DNA from: Sporisorium sorghi
Lineage: Eukaryota > Basidiomycota > Ustilaginomycetes > Ustilaginales > Ustilaginaceae
Direction of reading: 5' to 3'
DNA: 64,000 bases
Assembly: GCA_023212695.1 (NCBI GenBank)
Contig: JALCCG010000005.1
Coordinates: 491-64,490, forward strand
Positions 40,558-51,572 of the stretch are shown piece after piece. Every line of letters starts with the position of its first letter. Position 1 is the stretch's first letter. Under the pieces are notes generated by a model, which worked only from the letters and a program-made list of their open reading frames with translations, searched no databases and was not told the DNA's origin. A program made the position numbers and the translations under genes.

Positions 40558-41164
40558 CCCTCGCTTTAGTTTCATTTAATGCCTTTCGAACGCCACCATG
40601 CAGATTACCTTCTTAGTGTCCGAATGAAATCTGTTCTGCTCTCGCTCCCACGGCCAAGTCTGGCCCCCTCAAGTGCGATTCCTTCACTTTTTCATTGGTT
40701 TCACGAGAAAGGCCGAGTTCGAAGCGGTGCAAACGGTGGCTATCTTCATGTAGAAGATTCCAGCCACAGCAGTGGCGTGAGTCTGCAGTCCAAAATGAGG
40801 GCCTAGGTTCTCGCAAGCGCCAGTTCCTCCACTTCGACAACGGTCTAGCCTCCTTCATAGAGGCCAATAGCAACCAAAATTACCATGCCAGGCGCAACCT
40901 GAGCGTTCGAAACTCGATAAGGCGTGGCCGCCAGCCGTGTGCCGGAAGCTGTCCTCCGGGGATGGCCTCGCTTTTCTGGCTACTTGCAAAAGGTTGCCAC
41001 ACTGAATTTGTGCATCAGATTCGCAGAGCAGCTTGAGACATCAGCTTCTTTCCCACGTTCTGAGCCGCGAGTCGATATATAACCTGCGCCCCTGACGTCA
41101 TCTCCTTCATCCCCCAAAACCACACCAGCTTGTCCCTGAAACGGACGGCATCCAATCCACCGCA
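40558..41164. other. Intergenic region A9-A10
   Basis: 607 bp. A TATATAA box at 41076-41082 belongs to the broken gene A10. No other feature is seen. Confidence 0.45.
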
Positions 41165-41828
41165 ATGAGGACAACATTATTTTTGTACTTGCTCATCATC
41201 GTCGCCTCTACGTGGGGCTGCCGTTGCCATGGAAGTCGCGTAATCCGCCGACGCCGAGGGAACTGCTGACCGCTCGAGTGCGACCGTGCCGAACCTCTCG
41301 GTTACCGGGTTTCCTGGAAAATGCGCCCAATCTCAGACCGGCGTGTCGGAATATGCAGAGCGACTGCTAACGCAGCTTCACTCGACGTCCGGCTTTCACC
41401 AAGCAACAGTAGCAGATCTTCCGCACAAGGCGTGGATCGAGATGTCGCTTGGCGGAGCTTTCTACACGGATCCTACAAAGCCGCGTTTCCTGCACTGAGG
41501 CACCATCACGAACACGGCGGACAGCGCCTACAAAGGATGGAGGCTGGCTCTCCCCATGTCGACGAAAGATTCTCCGACGAGAACGGACATTCACGGTTTC
41601 GCGATGTTCTCCGTGCACCCAAAAGAAGTCGACAGACCCGAGTCCTTCAAACACGCCTTCGAGCCGCAAGTGCTTCTTCACGGCTACGTTCACACGCAGA
41701 ATGTAGGAGACATTCTTGGTCGAGCCAAGACGCAAACCCTAAAGGACGGCTCTCAACCCCTACCTGGGGACTTTGTGTCGCTGAGGAAGGTGTTCGAACA
41801 AGTCGTGAAGAATCCGGTGTGCATCTGA
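41165..41828 (+). pseudogene. Family A pseudogene A10 (frameshift plus nonsense codon)
   Basis: The ATG at 41165 opens a signal peptide (MRTTLFLYLLIIVASTWG) but the frame stops at 41267-41269. The rest of the protein is in a different frame from about 41286, with a YAERLLTQLHS helix. It contains one in-frame TGA at 41496-41498, exactly where paralogues have Leu in the RRFLHLG block (here PRFLH then stop). Blocks 3-5 follow intact: GFAMFSVH, LHGYVHTQNVGD and FVSLRKVFEQV, with a stop at 41828. The promoter TATATAA is still present, so inactivation is probably recent. Confidence 0.85.
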
Positions 41829-42589
41829 CGCCACACACACTGTGCAGGTAGCATCTTTCCGTTTGTAAGCGTTTTCCCACACTTTTGCATCTAGCCGTCG
41901 ACGCCAAGCATCTTTCACTGCTTGCGACGTCCTCGTCTTCACTCTGTCTTGTATGTAGTTCCTCTTTCAATCGTATCATCCAACGTATTCGGCCGCCTGC
42001 AGTAGATTTTCCGTCTTCTTTGCTGAACAGCTGCTCAATGAGCTATGACTTTTGTTCGATCTGTTGTTTCCTTTCTCAAGCCGACGTCAAGGCGTCGATC
42101 AAACTCGATTCCTCAGCTGGCCGATTGATGCAGCTAAGGGCGGATGCGTGTTAGTAGCTCGGCGATTTCATCTAGATGCGGGCCGCTCAAAAGAAGGTCA
42201 AACAAGACGTTTTGCCTCTCGGAACGGCGACCATTGCTGCGAGGCGAGGCGTCGCTTAGCCCTCACGCTAACATTCGATCCAATTTATTCGCCGTCGAGC
42301 AACGTTGGTGGGGCCGCGAGCTGACGCCAGAATGGGCCACCTCTTTTCCCTGAGGCTTGCTGCACTGTACCCACAGCGCGGCTACATGCTCTACCTTTTG
42401 CCGCACAGCCCTCATCTGGCGGGTTCTGATTCGGTTGACTTTTGATTCGGACAAGGACAAAGGGTTCGATGTAGAGGTGCCACTGCGAGTGTGCTCCGAG
42501 GGAACGAAAACCCTACAAGACAGCTAACGTGCCTCGGTCCCACACTCCACGATCTCTTCTGTACCCACGGTCAAGATCGTCTCGACGCC
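41829..42589. other. Intergenic region A10-A11
   Basis: 761 bp with no recognised gene. No clear TATA box is seen before A11. Confidence 0.4.
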
Positions 42590-43174
42590 ATGTGCTCTTT
42601 CACGACTATCTACCTTTGCGTTGCGGCTGCACTCCTCCTTGCTGTGCGATCAGTTGCGCCTGCAGCCGCATGGAGCGGGATCAACATGTTCACTGAGCCC
42701 TTCCACCTCTCGAGCTCCTCCAAATACCATGGCATCTACACCGACCGACTCTTTCGACACCTGCATCGAGACGTAGACTTGGAGCACTTTCGAGTCATGG
42801 AGATCGACGAGGGCTCTTCAATCACTCTGCGCGAACTCGAAGACCAACTCAGATACGGGAAAACTCTGCGTCGATTCCTGCATCTCGGATCCGCCGAAGG
42901 CGACAGACCGGGCTTTGTTGTTGGCTTTCCTGTGGCCCGGGAGCTGTTCAGTGGGCATCGTGTGACATTTGCCCTGCTAGCTGCTCATCCTCGCATCAAC
43001 AACTTCCCCCTCTTTACCCTGCATGGCTCGGCGCGAGTGATTGATTTCGAAAAGAACAACATCGAGGAGCTCCTGAGAGACGTCCCGCCTCCTTTGTTCC
43101 ACAACATAGGGGCTGGAGACGTTCTGTCGATTGAAGAGGTATATCAAGAGGCCCTTGGGCACCCTGGTCTGTAG
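42590..43174 (+). CDS. Family A secreted protein A11 (subgroup 2)
   Basis: A 194-residue protein of unknown function. I start at the ATG 42590 because it places the signal peptide (MCSFTTIYLCVAAALLLAVRSVA) at the N-terminus; the longer open frame from 42491 would bury it. Blocks are RRFLHLGSA, GFVVGFPVA, VTFALLAAH, LHGSARVIDFEK and VLSIEEVYQEAL. The intact RRFLHLG block here shows what residue is lost in A10. There are no cysteines after the signal peptide. It is the last family A gene before the minus-strand family B genes. Confidence 0.82.
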   Translation: MCSFTTIYLCVAAALLLAVRSVAPAAAWSGINMFTEPFHLSSSSKYHGIYTDRLFRHLHRDVDLEHFRVMEIDEGSSITLRELEDQLRYGKTLRRFLHLGSAEGDRPGFVVGFPVARELFSGHRVTFALLAAHPRINNFPLFTLHGSARVIDFEKNNIEELLRDVPPPLFHNIGAGDVLSIEEVYQEALGHPGL

Positions 43175-43636
43175 ATCCGCGTCAATCATTCTCTACAGGC
43201 ACTCTAGCAGTATGAAACTCAATGATCGGCTACTTCTTGACCTGCACTCTTGATCGCGCCTTCACTAAGTCGTCGCTACAATGTGCAAGTCTTTGATCAG
43301 CTGAGATTCATGCAAACGGCGGTGACGATGAGTGCAAAGGCAGCATAGGAGGACTGCGTAGAAGAAAGTAGGATCGAATTGCTATGCTGTGACTTGACAA
43401 GCAACTGAGAAAGATGATGGTGAGGAGCAGGAGATGGTGGGAGCAGCCTTCGACAGCCATTGAGACCGCGTCGTGCTGATTGTGAAGTGGACGATTTGAG
43501 CACCTGCGTTTCCAGGCGGTCCTGCCCCCCCGCATAAAGATTGTAGGCGTTTCTCTTCCCTTCATGGTGAGTCGTGGCGCCGAAGCTGAGGGCCGAATCA
43601 GCAAGGAAGTCGTCTGACTATTTGCTTGACGCCAAC
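43175..43636. other. Intergenic region A11-B1
   Basis: 462 bp between convergent genes. The part at about 43390-43420 resembles 45125-45155 downstream of B2 (GACTTG...GAGAAAGA), consistent with duplicated 3' flanks. Confidence 0.45.
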
Positions 43637-44272
43637 CTATTGGTCTGGACGACTTTGACTGGGACCTTCCCTCCGTAGACGTTGGAGTGCCCTCTCTCGT
43701 CGCTCTGCGTCCAATTCTTTGCCAAGGGCTCGGTATTCCTCGAGCTGTTGTTGTCTTGCTCTCTGCTGTTGCTGTTTCGGAAGGAATACGTCGGTGTACC
43801 ATCTGTTGAAGTCTGCAGTAGTGACAGGCAGGGCCCGTCCTTGCTTTGCTCCAGTCACAGAGATTGCGATCGACATCCATCAGCCCTCGCTGAACTTCAC
43901 TAGCCTGAGAGCTTGGCGGACGAAATCATACATACCAGACACCGGTCGGTTGGTCAGCACATAGTCACGGAACTGCTGGGGAACGCTTTTCGGAATTTGA
44001 GGCACTGGAACTCCTGCTGTTCAGGAAAACGGTGAAAGTATGGTTAGAACTACAGCCTCGAAAGGCATGTTGAAAGGGTCGGGGCTGTTGGTGTACTAAC
44101 CAGTAGTACTGCGAACAAGCTCTGTTCGGATGAGTGCATCGAGTTTTGTTACGATGTTCTGGAGGTCCTCCCCACGCTTCCAAAGGGTCTCGCCCTCCGG
44201 CAGAAACGCACGCACCGACGAAAGGGTCAGAGCTGTTACCAGAAGAGTGAAAAAGAAGCCTTTGATGAACAT
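43637..44272 (-). CDS. Family B secreted protein B1, three exons
   Basis: The spliced product has 151 residues and unknown function. Exon 1 is 44272-44101 (signal peptide MFIKGFFFTLLVTALTLSSVRA, then FLPEGETLWKRGEDL), exon 2 is 44016-43936 and exon 3 43839-43637. The introns are GTTAGT...AACAG (84 bp) and GTATGT...CAAG (96 bp), both phase 1. The acceptor of exon 2 is AACAGCAG, so a three-base-shorter exon is possible. Exon 3 carries the family motif VTTADFNRWYTDVFLPK followed by a Gln/Arg-rich coiled coil and a basic tail. No cysteine is present. A TATA-like box lies at 44357-44351. The exon 3 acceptor is supported mainly by agreement with B2. Confidence 0.72.
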
Positions 44273-45345
44273 ATTTTCACGGTAAAGAAGGAGAGCTATG
44301 GAAGGACGCGGTACTTGGTGGACCTGGACCAGATGGTAAGAAAGAGGCACTATTTATGCTTTGCTGAGCTTCTCGCCTGAGTCCCATTCCTCGCAAATGT
44401 CCCCTCTTCAATGTGCCGCAGCTTTCTGCTTCACAATTAGAGCTGCATGGTGGGGACGGCAACTCGGCAAGCCCAGCTGTGGCTGAAATCGATTTCATTT
44501 GGGCGTTGCAGTGCTGCTGAAACGCCTCTTGTTCAAAGGGCGAAACCTTCAGCCAAGAAGTGTTGGAGCCACTGTATTGCGTGATTTGAGAGATCCACGT
44601 TGAGCCCACGATCGCTACAGCTTGAGCCCAGGGGTAGGGCTCGTTAGGTGGGCGGCGACTCTGAGCCTCGCAACCGTGACTGGTGGTGCAACATCAGCGA
44701 GATCGCTTCGTCTTACTCCCCATTCTCCCGTTTGTCTTTGTTCGAGAATAGACAATGCGAGATGAGGCTGGTGGTTACATGTGGGGTTTGCGACTGAATC
44801 AATGTACGAGCCACTCACACTCGCTCACGCATTCTCCCTTTGTGGCCTTCGCCTTCTTTTTCGCTGCTGGAGCTTGCAATCAGACCGCTTCGCCTCCTCT
44901 CAAAATGCTTCGAGTCCTTCATGAAGAAGCTAGCCCCTAGAAGCAAAGTCGGCGACTACGGTCGCCCACCTTTGCGTGGGCGTCCCGGCTCAGTGTGTGA
45001 TTTTTGGGGGAAAATTGAGATTACGAAGAGCCTGCAAGGTCTGAGCGCTGAAAAAGCTACCAGCCTTTCAGAATGGTGCCAGTCGATAGCCGAGGTGGGG
45101 AGAGAGTAGAGAGATCACTAGGCTGCGACTTGCCGAGCAATTCTGAGAAAGAGGCAGACTAACGAGGATCGTACTTGGAGAAGTGAGGCACTTGGAGGAG
45201 ACGAGTAGAGGTTTGCTGTATCAGCCGTCATTGCGCTTTTGTACGAGCTGCGACAACAGAATGATTGAGCATATTGAAGCGTTCAGACGTGCGCCGAGCA
45301 AACGGCTACATCTGCAGTGACCGCGACGATTCGATCCCAGGAAAA
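44273..45345. other. Intergenic region B1-B2
   Basis: 1.07 kb. A segment at 44446-44480 in the B1 upstream DNA (GTGGGGACGGCAACTCGG) matches 46126-46158 upstream of B2, and 45203-45281 matches 46522-46605. No gene is seen. Confidence 0.5.
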
Positions 45346-45912
45346 TCAATCCGTGTACCAATCACGCCGAGAGCCCTGTAGCCTTGCTTGCTGAGCCCTC
45401 TGCTCTTCGACTTCCCGCCTCTTCTGCACTAGAAAAGTTGGGTACCAGTCGTTGAAATGTTCACCGGTAACCGTGTACTGAGGTCTTATAACGTTCAGTC
45501 CTATAGATCAGAAGATGGAAAGAATATCGCGTCTGCTTTCTTTGGTCTGCGTTAGTCCGAGGGTTGAAGCGGCATGATCTGCTTACCGTCTCCAAAAACA
45601 TGTCGTTTGAATGCTTCGACAGTATCTGCCGGCACCGCGTTGCCCGCTCGCTGATCTATGAAGGTGTCAAACGTAGCTAGACCAGCAAGTGAGTTTCCTC
45701 TACAAAGCTTGAAGTAGACAGCGAAATGTAAATTTAGTGTACTCACAGGATTGCAAGTGTTGGTAAAAAACAGGGTTGAATCTCTCCCGGAACTTTTGCA
45801 CCGACTCGCCTGCATAAAAAAATACCTTCTCCGGCGGAAGAAACGAAGCACCGACCAAGGAGATGGCCAGAAGTGCTGACACGATGGTCAGGAGGAGATT
45901 TCTAATGAACAT
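45346..45912 (-). CDS. Family B secreted protein B2, three exons
   Basis: The spliced product has 136 residues and unknown function. Exon 1 is 45912-45747 (signal peptide MFIRNLLLTIVSALLAISLVG, then ASFLPPEKVFFYAG), exon 2 45676-45587 and exon 3 45500-45346. The introns are GTGAGT...TCTAG (70 bp) and GTAAGC...TATAG (86 bp), both phase 1 as in B1. The reading frame is continuous across both junctions. Exon 3 carries YTVTGEHFNDWYPTFL, the same motif as B1 and B3, followed by a basic coiled coil (QKRREVEEQRAQQARL). No cysteine occurs. A TATAAAA box lies at 46002-45996, about 85 bp before the ATG. Confidence 0.78.
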
Positions 45913-46609
45913 GAGTCTGGAGGTGAAGAAGGAATGCGTTAGAAAGGTCAAGGTGTTTGGTAGACGTGAACGAGATCTTTCAAATTGGTCGCAGATTTTA
46001 TACCTTGCCGGTCACCTCATTTCTTGCCTCGTTCGTACCGCTGTCTTCAAACAGCGCCGTGCAGCGGCTGGCGAGCTGAGGGTGACAACGGAGATGCATG
46101 CAAGCATTATAGGCTGACAAACAGTGTGGTGGGGATGGCAACCATGCAAGCCCAGCAGCGCCTCGGATTGAGTGCATTCGTGCAACGCACTATGCAGTAT
46201 GTGATGTCAAGTGCTTAACCCATTCTCAAAGAGAAGAATCAGCCAGACAAAGAAAGCCGGCGTGTTTTGTATGTCCTAAAAGACCCACCCATTGCATGTG
46301 ACAGCACGGCAGCTTGAGGTTGAGCGTCGTGCTTGGTAAGTGTGCGGTCACATTGTGGATCGGGTGTGACAAAAATCCCAGGATTCCAAAACCCCGAAAT
46401 TTTGATACCCCCTGCTATGTAATCGTTCGTGAATCTTTTCACTCACGCTGCACTGCCTAGCTCCTACAGAGATGACGCTGAGACGGAGGCAGGCCCAAGG
46501 AAACCAGAATTGGATGGATGAGACGAATGAGTCGAGGTTTGCTTTCTCAGTCCCTCTTGCCCTTCTGTACGATGTGCGACAAACAAATCATCAAGCACAT
46601 CGAATGGAA
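45913..46609. other. B2 promoter and duplicated flank
   Basis: About 700 bp holding the B2 TATA box and the duplicated segments at 46126-46158 and 46522-46605. No intact gene is seen. Confidence 0.45.
45996..46002 (-). promoter_or_regulatory. TATA box of B2
   Basis: TATAAAA on the minus strand, about 85 bp before the ATG at 45912. B1 (44357-44351) and B3 (47861-47855) have AT-rich boxes at the same distance. Confidence 0.6.
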
Positions 46610-47060
46610 GATGATAGTCTGAGTCTGGCCAAGAACTGTATCTGAACGAACAAGGCGGTTCGTTACGAAATCAGGAACATCACTGGGACCGAGGACGAGA
46701 GGATGAGGCTCGATTGCAGCTGAATTCCTGCAGAGCTCAGGAGCCTGGCAAGACCTTACCGTATCGGTCGAAAGAGCTAAAGCGTGGTTCGAACAGACGG
46801 GGATGAAGAGCGACGTTACTATTGCTAGACTGAGATTTACTTAACATTGGCAAAAGACGATGTTCAGTGGGAAAAGGGAAAGTGACGAAACAAACACGCA
46901 GGGGGGCATTCGGAATTGGGCACGCCGATAAGGACGTAGTTGAGTTCATCCCATGCTTTCTTGGCGGTCTCATTCACCTGCACAGATTGCACGTACGCTA
47001 TGACCTCTGAACAGGGCTACACCGCCACAAGCCCGGTTCTGGAGGAAGAGGAAAGCGTTT
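46610..47060 (-). pseudogene. Possible decayed family B copy
   Basis: A stretch readable as VNETAKKAWDELNYVLIG (about 46980-46922, minus), preceded by a GTGCAG acceptor, resembles exon 2 of B3 (which ends EKDKLIG). The DNA just downstream (46522-46605) matches the 3' flank of B2. No start, signal peptide or exon 3 motif could be found, so this is at most a remnant. Confidence 0.35.
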
Positions 47061-47127
47061 TGGTCGACGCCGGCTGAAGATGTCCTTCAACAACTAAACG
47101 AAAGCATCTGCGAAGCAAAGGGCGCAA

Positions 47128-47769
47128 TTAGACCGAACCTGAGGCCCCCGAACTTGAGCCTCCCCGTTCCATTCGACGTCTTCGACGTTCTGCTTGTGCT
47201 TTTTTCCCTTCCTCAAGAATGGCGTCGTAGTGCTTAACTTCTTCCTGCGCTTTCTTGACGTGTTCAGTGTACGCTTTGAACCACACATTGAAGTGATGGC
47301 CCGTGACTTCTGTTCCTCCCGATGGCCCGTTAACTAACAGGAATTTGTAGTCGAGATCGTTCAGCTTTCTTTTCGCACCACGACCATGAGAACGTGCATC
47401 GAAAAGGCAAAGACATGCTTACCGATAAGTTTGTCCTTCTCCAGTCGGTTCTTGAAATTTCGGGCAAGTTTCATAGTGTCTACAGGGCCGGTCACTCCAT
47501 TCTCCGTAAAATCTGTGGAAGCGGCAATGCGTGATCAGTCTTACAGCCATGAATGAGACGCTGTCAGTTAGGAGAGTCGCAGTGTACTCGCGATTTTCCA
47601 ACCTTGCTTTCACTGGGTCAAGGTATCTAGAACTGATCCTCGAGACGAAGTCGTCGGTTTGCTGCCCTACCTTCCAAAGGCTCGTTCCTTCCGCCAAAAA
47701 CCCTGCACTGACCGAGCACAGGGTAAGAGCTACTGCCAGGATGACAGAAAAGAAGTTCTTGACGAGCAT
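47128..47769 (-). CDS. Family B secreted protein B3, three exons, splice phase in doubt
   Basis: A third family B gene with unknown function. Exon 1 starts at ATG 47769 with signal peptide MLVKNFFSVILAVALTLCSVSA and the FLAEGTSLWKVG segment seen in B1. Exon 2 (47512-47423, 90 bp, same length as in B2) and exon 3 (47309-47128) join in phase 1 and give DTMKLARNFKNRL, then VTGHHFNVWFKAY and a basic tail. The only good donor at the end of exon 1 (GTACAC at about 47588) is in phase 2, so exon 1 does not join exon 2 in the conserved frame. Either an unusual donor is used (for example GTTCTA near 47625) or there is a one-base frameshift. A TATA-like box lies at 47861-47855. Confidence 0.55.
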
Positions 47770-50171
47770 GGTGCTGGGGCAAGGAATAGATCGTCTAGGG
47801 AAGGCTGAGGTGCGTGAGACGGTTGTGGATGGACAGACCAAAGTGAAGCGGCCCTTTTTATCCTCGAGGCTCGCGTGAGGTCTGATTCGTTTGCACTCGC
47901 TTCTGAGTGCCGATTTTTCGACTGCTTTCGCTTTGACGACTGAGGCGGCCAGCCACTGATCACATTTTTGCGATGCATGTCTCGTGGGCGAGGTTGACGG
48001 CACCGCCACTCGTTGCATAGCTTGAGCGTCGAGTTTGCGTTGTTAAACAAAGTGAAAGTGGCTGAATGGTGGCCACAAATGAAATTCGTGATCGTGTAAC
48101 AAAGCGAATGACAAAGACGCCAGGGGCACAAAAGAAGAGCTGCTGTCTTTCGCGCCCTTTCACATGTGCGGTCAGATGAGGGCCTCAATTTGAGGTCGAT
48201 CGAGCTCCGAGACCCTTTCTGTTTTACCCTCTGTTTTCGGTGTCTTCTCGGTCGAATTTACATGCTTGCATTCGCTGCCTCAAATGAAGACAACAGGCGG
48301 TTGCAGTCTTCGCCACAGTGGGTCGATCTCGCTGGTGTTGCAACGCAAAAAGACCGATCGTGGGTGAAGGACTGAAAATTTTATGAGCCCTGCGCGCCTC
48401 TGTTGACCCTCTACACATTTGCACAAATCACGGTTCGACAAATGGATCGCCAGCAAACGACACGTGAACTGCTCAACATCAAACAGGCCCCCCTGTCCAC
48501 TGTGTACGATACTGAGGGACTCAGAATGAGCGACAAGAGAGGTTCGATACAGGAAAGGGCACGAAGATGTTGCAGTCGAAGTCATGGTCGTTCAACAATC
48601 ACCGTTGCTCCCCCACGTTTGCGTGCGTGGTGGGTGATTGGAGACAATGCGTTGAGTGGGCTCCGCGTCCCATTGTCACTCCTCGTCTATTGCTGGCTTG
48701 TCTACTGTAGCTTAGCAGACAATGGATCGCAGACAGACGCCTCATCTGTCGGCTTTGATGAGCTCGCGATGCCCACACTGCATGCAGCTGAAGACCGTTG
48801 CTTAATCCCACTTCTTTACGTTGTCAGGTCTCGACTGACTCGGTGCCGATTCTTATCCCAGCGTGACCTTCTGTGCCACAAAGTATATCCTGCTTTCGCA
48901 AGAGCGTACAACTTGCGCAGCGCCTAACCGCATCTTTCCCGGCTGAGCAAAGCTACCAAGATGGTGTTGGTCGGACTTGTGGGTGATTTTCTACTTCGTC
49001 AGGCTTTCAGCCCGCAGTGGGCTGATCTTGATCCAGGATGAACAACAAGAGGGTGAGAACAAAGACTCACACAGGCGTGGACCAGTGCAACAATCAGGCG
49101 CTGACCCTACAAACAATGACGAGTGAGCGAGACAAAGCGAGCCGATCAATGATTGAAGCTGTCGTTACTCTTACGGAAGCTTGTTCCGTTCGCCGGAGCC
49201 GTATAATTGCGGCACTCAAAGTCAAGCTTCGACGGTCGACGCAAGAGTGGCGGATGCTTGATGCCATACTAGGCAATGAGGATCGGGCGAGCGTGTGCAC
49301 GTTGCTCGTTTGACATGACAGCCGGGCCGAGCGGCACGAGGGTTGTCGATCACTGTGTTCAACCACAGTCAGTTTCTTGCTGCCTTATCACCCGCCGTCA
49401 ATTCCCTCGTTGCCTTCTCAACCGCCGTCTATTTCTCGTTGCCTGTCAACCGCCGCCGGCTCTCTGGTCTGTCTCACGCGAGTGAGCTGCGAGACAGCGT
49501 CTGTTGAGCGAGTGGGGGTAGCAGAAAAAATTTGCTTCCTCATCCTTCCTTCCTCTCTTCTCACTGCGCTCCTTTTTGCTGCGCTCACCCCAAGCTCGCT
49601 CAACGCTTTCCCCACCCTTTATTCCCTCCCTTCTCTCACTTTTTTGTATGTTTCTGTCCCGCTGCGCTCGACCGCGAACCCCCTCATGGCAGGTCCGGGA
49701 GCCTTGGGACCTAGGAGTACGCTCTCTCTTCTTGCCGCAATCATATGCTTATGGTCTCATTGTCGTTGGTTCACTACTCCTGCTTGCGACAGACGCTTAG
49801 GTTTCAACTGTTGCTGTAATGCAGACTGCAGTGCTTGAAACGATGACGACAAAAATGCAGCTCTGACAAGCAACTCCTCACATCGGCACTGATCCTTGTT
49901 GACGGCATCCTTTCTGCGCTCGACTCCCTTGCTCTTGTCGTTGAAGCTTCCAAGCACGGAGTAGACCTGCCTCAATGTCCACTCGACTCCTGCACGGAAT
50001 TGGACCGGCAAGAGTCAGCCTCGACTGTGCGGCACCAGCAAAGCTGAAGCATGTCACAGGGAAGACGGCGCAGAAGCAGGTGGAAGCACATATACTCGAG
50101 CTCTCGTTGTCTCGACATCAACCGTGACCATCGTCTGTCTCACATCTACTTGATAGTCCAGCGCATTCACG
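47770..50171. other. Longest gene-free stretch of the array
   Basis: 2.4 kb between B3 and A12. Open frames exist, the longest on plus at 48403-48927, but none starts with a signal peptide or shows the family blocks. The CATATAC box at 50089-50095 precedes A12. I see no transposon protein, tRNA or repeat array. Confidence 0.45.
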
Positions 50172-50876
50172 ATGCATTCCACCGCTCGACCCCGACTCTA
50201 CCTGCTTGTCGGCGCCTGGTTTGCTCTTCTCTGGCTCCAGACAGTCTTTGTTCAATCAGGTAACGTCAATTCACCTGGACGTAGCCAGCGTGCCGGAGTC
50301 GATCGTCTCGGCGGTGGTCAGTCACGATCTAGCAATCGTGATCCAACCAGGTCCGATTCCTTTGGCGCAGAAGCCCAGAGAGCCCAAGGCATGCTGCAAC
50401 TGCCCGAAACTTTGACCGTATTCCAGGTGCCGAATCCGGTAACCGATGAGTCTGTTCAGCCCCTCTCGAGCCGGCTCAAGGCTCTTGGCTACCACGGTGC
50501 CACTGCTGTCGTTCATGACGGAAGCCCGAAACGGATGGAAGAAATCAAAAGAATGGTTTTGGAGCAGATGTCAAACAACCCCGACCAAAAGAAGTTCATC
50601 GAGAGCTCCAGGGTCGAAGGAGTCAAGACGTATGCGATGGTTCTCAGCCGTCCTTCAGACTGGTCCTGGCCGAGGCACGTCGGTAAAGTGGCTGGGGAGA
50701 ACGGAATCCAAAAGGCAGCGATACTTGGCGTCTTTCGATCCGAACCAGGTCCGCCAAGGTCTCCACAAATACAACTCCACGGCATCGCAAAGATCAAGAA
50801 CGCGAACAAGCTGCACGAGCCTAGCGAGGAGGCCCGACAATTGATGCACAATGTTCCAGAAATGCTGCGCTTCTGA
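50172..50876 (+). CDS. Family A secreted protein A12 (subgroup 3)
   Basis: A 234-residue protein of unknown function and the first of subgroup 3. The signal peptide MHSTARPRLYLLVGAWFALLWLQ... precedes a Gly/Ser/Arg-rich region (about 30-70). Blocks are weaker than in subgroup 1 but in the same order: KKFIESSRV, VKTYAMVLS, GIQKAAILGVF and LHGIAKIKNANK, followed by a C-terminal helix. No cysteine follows the signal peptide. Confidence 0.8.
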   Translation: MHSTARPRLYLLVGAWFALLWLQTVFVQSGNVNSPGRSQRAGVDRLGGGQSRSSNRDPTRSDSFGAEAQRAQGMLQLPETLTVFQVPNPVTDESVQPLSSRLKALGYHGATAVVHDGSPKRMEEIKRMVLEQMSNNPDQKKFIESSRVEGVKTYAMVLSRPSDWSWPRHVGKVAGENGIQKAAILGVFRSEPGPPRSPQIQLHGIAKIKNANKLHEPSEEARQLMHNVPEMLRF

Positions 50877-51572
50877 AAAGCACACTTCTGGCTCCTGCCC
50901 TGCGGCCACGACCTTCTTCTTCTTTGCTAATGTAAAGCTACAGTTCACACTCCTCATCAGATGTTGTACCCTCACCACAATTACCTCCCAAAGAGGCAGA
51001 AAGGATAAGACACGTTTATCTTTTCGCTCAACTAGTACAATTCGAACCTCTATGACTCGACTTATATCGAGTGAGTGGATGATTCTGGCAAGAGGCGGCT
51101 GTGAAAAGCGGCTGGAGTGGCATCAGACAGACCGACCGCACTCATCTCGTGATGCTCGACCACCACAGCAGTGATGGTGTGCGTATGCAGCCCACCTGCA
51201 TCCCGTGCATGTGCAGATCAAATGTGGGCACTTTCCATCGACAATCGGAAACTCGGTTCGCCTTCATCCGGCCTGAGCTTCCGTGACGCCGCGCTAGCTT
51301 TGGTCACACGACCAGATCGATATTTCAGTAAGGAACTACTTCATGTCGTCGGCAGCAGTGAAAGAAGCGGTCACCGGCAGGCGTGGCGGGTTCGAAAGCA
51401 TCCAATACACCTCACATGACACTGCAGATTGTGGCGGCTGGCGTTGCTTAGAGATGATGGGAGGCTGAACGGGTCGCATGACCGAGACTTGAGACACATT
51501 GCTGAGGACAAAGGCACAGTATATAACGCTCGCTTCAAGAGTTCTTGTCGTCGCCCAACAGCCAAGCACAAG
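50877..51572. other. Intergenic region A12-A13
   Basis: 696 bp. It contains a TATATAA box at 51520-51526, only about 50 bp before the presumed start of A13. No other gene is seen. Confidence 0.45.
51520..51526 (+). promoter_or_regulatory. TATA box of A13
   Basis: TATATAA, 47 bp before the TTG at 51573 that stands where the start codon should be. The position argues that translation was once initiated there. Confidence 0.55.

Noticed and set aside
48403..48927. 174-residue plus-strand frame in the largest gap
   Set aside because: Start is not convincing, the hydrophobic segment is internal and no family block is present.
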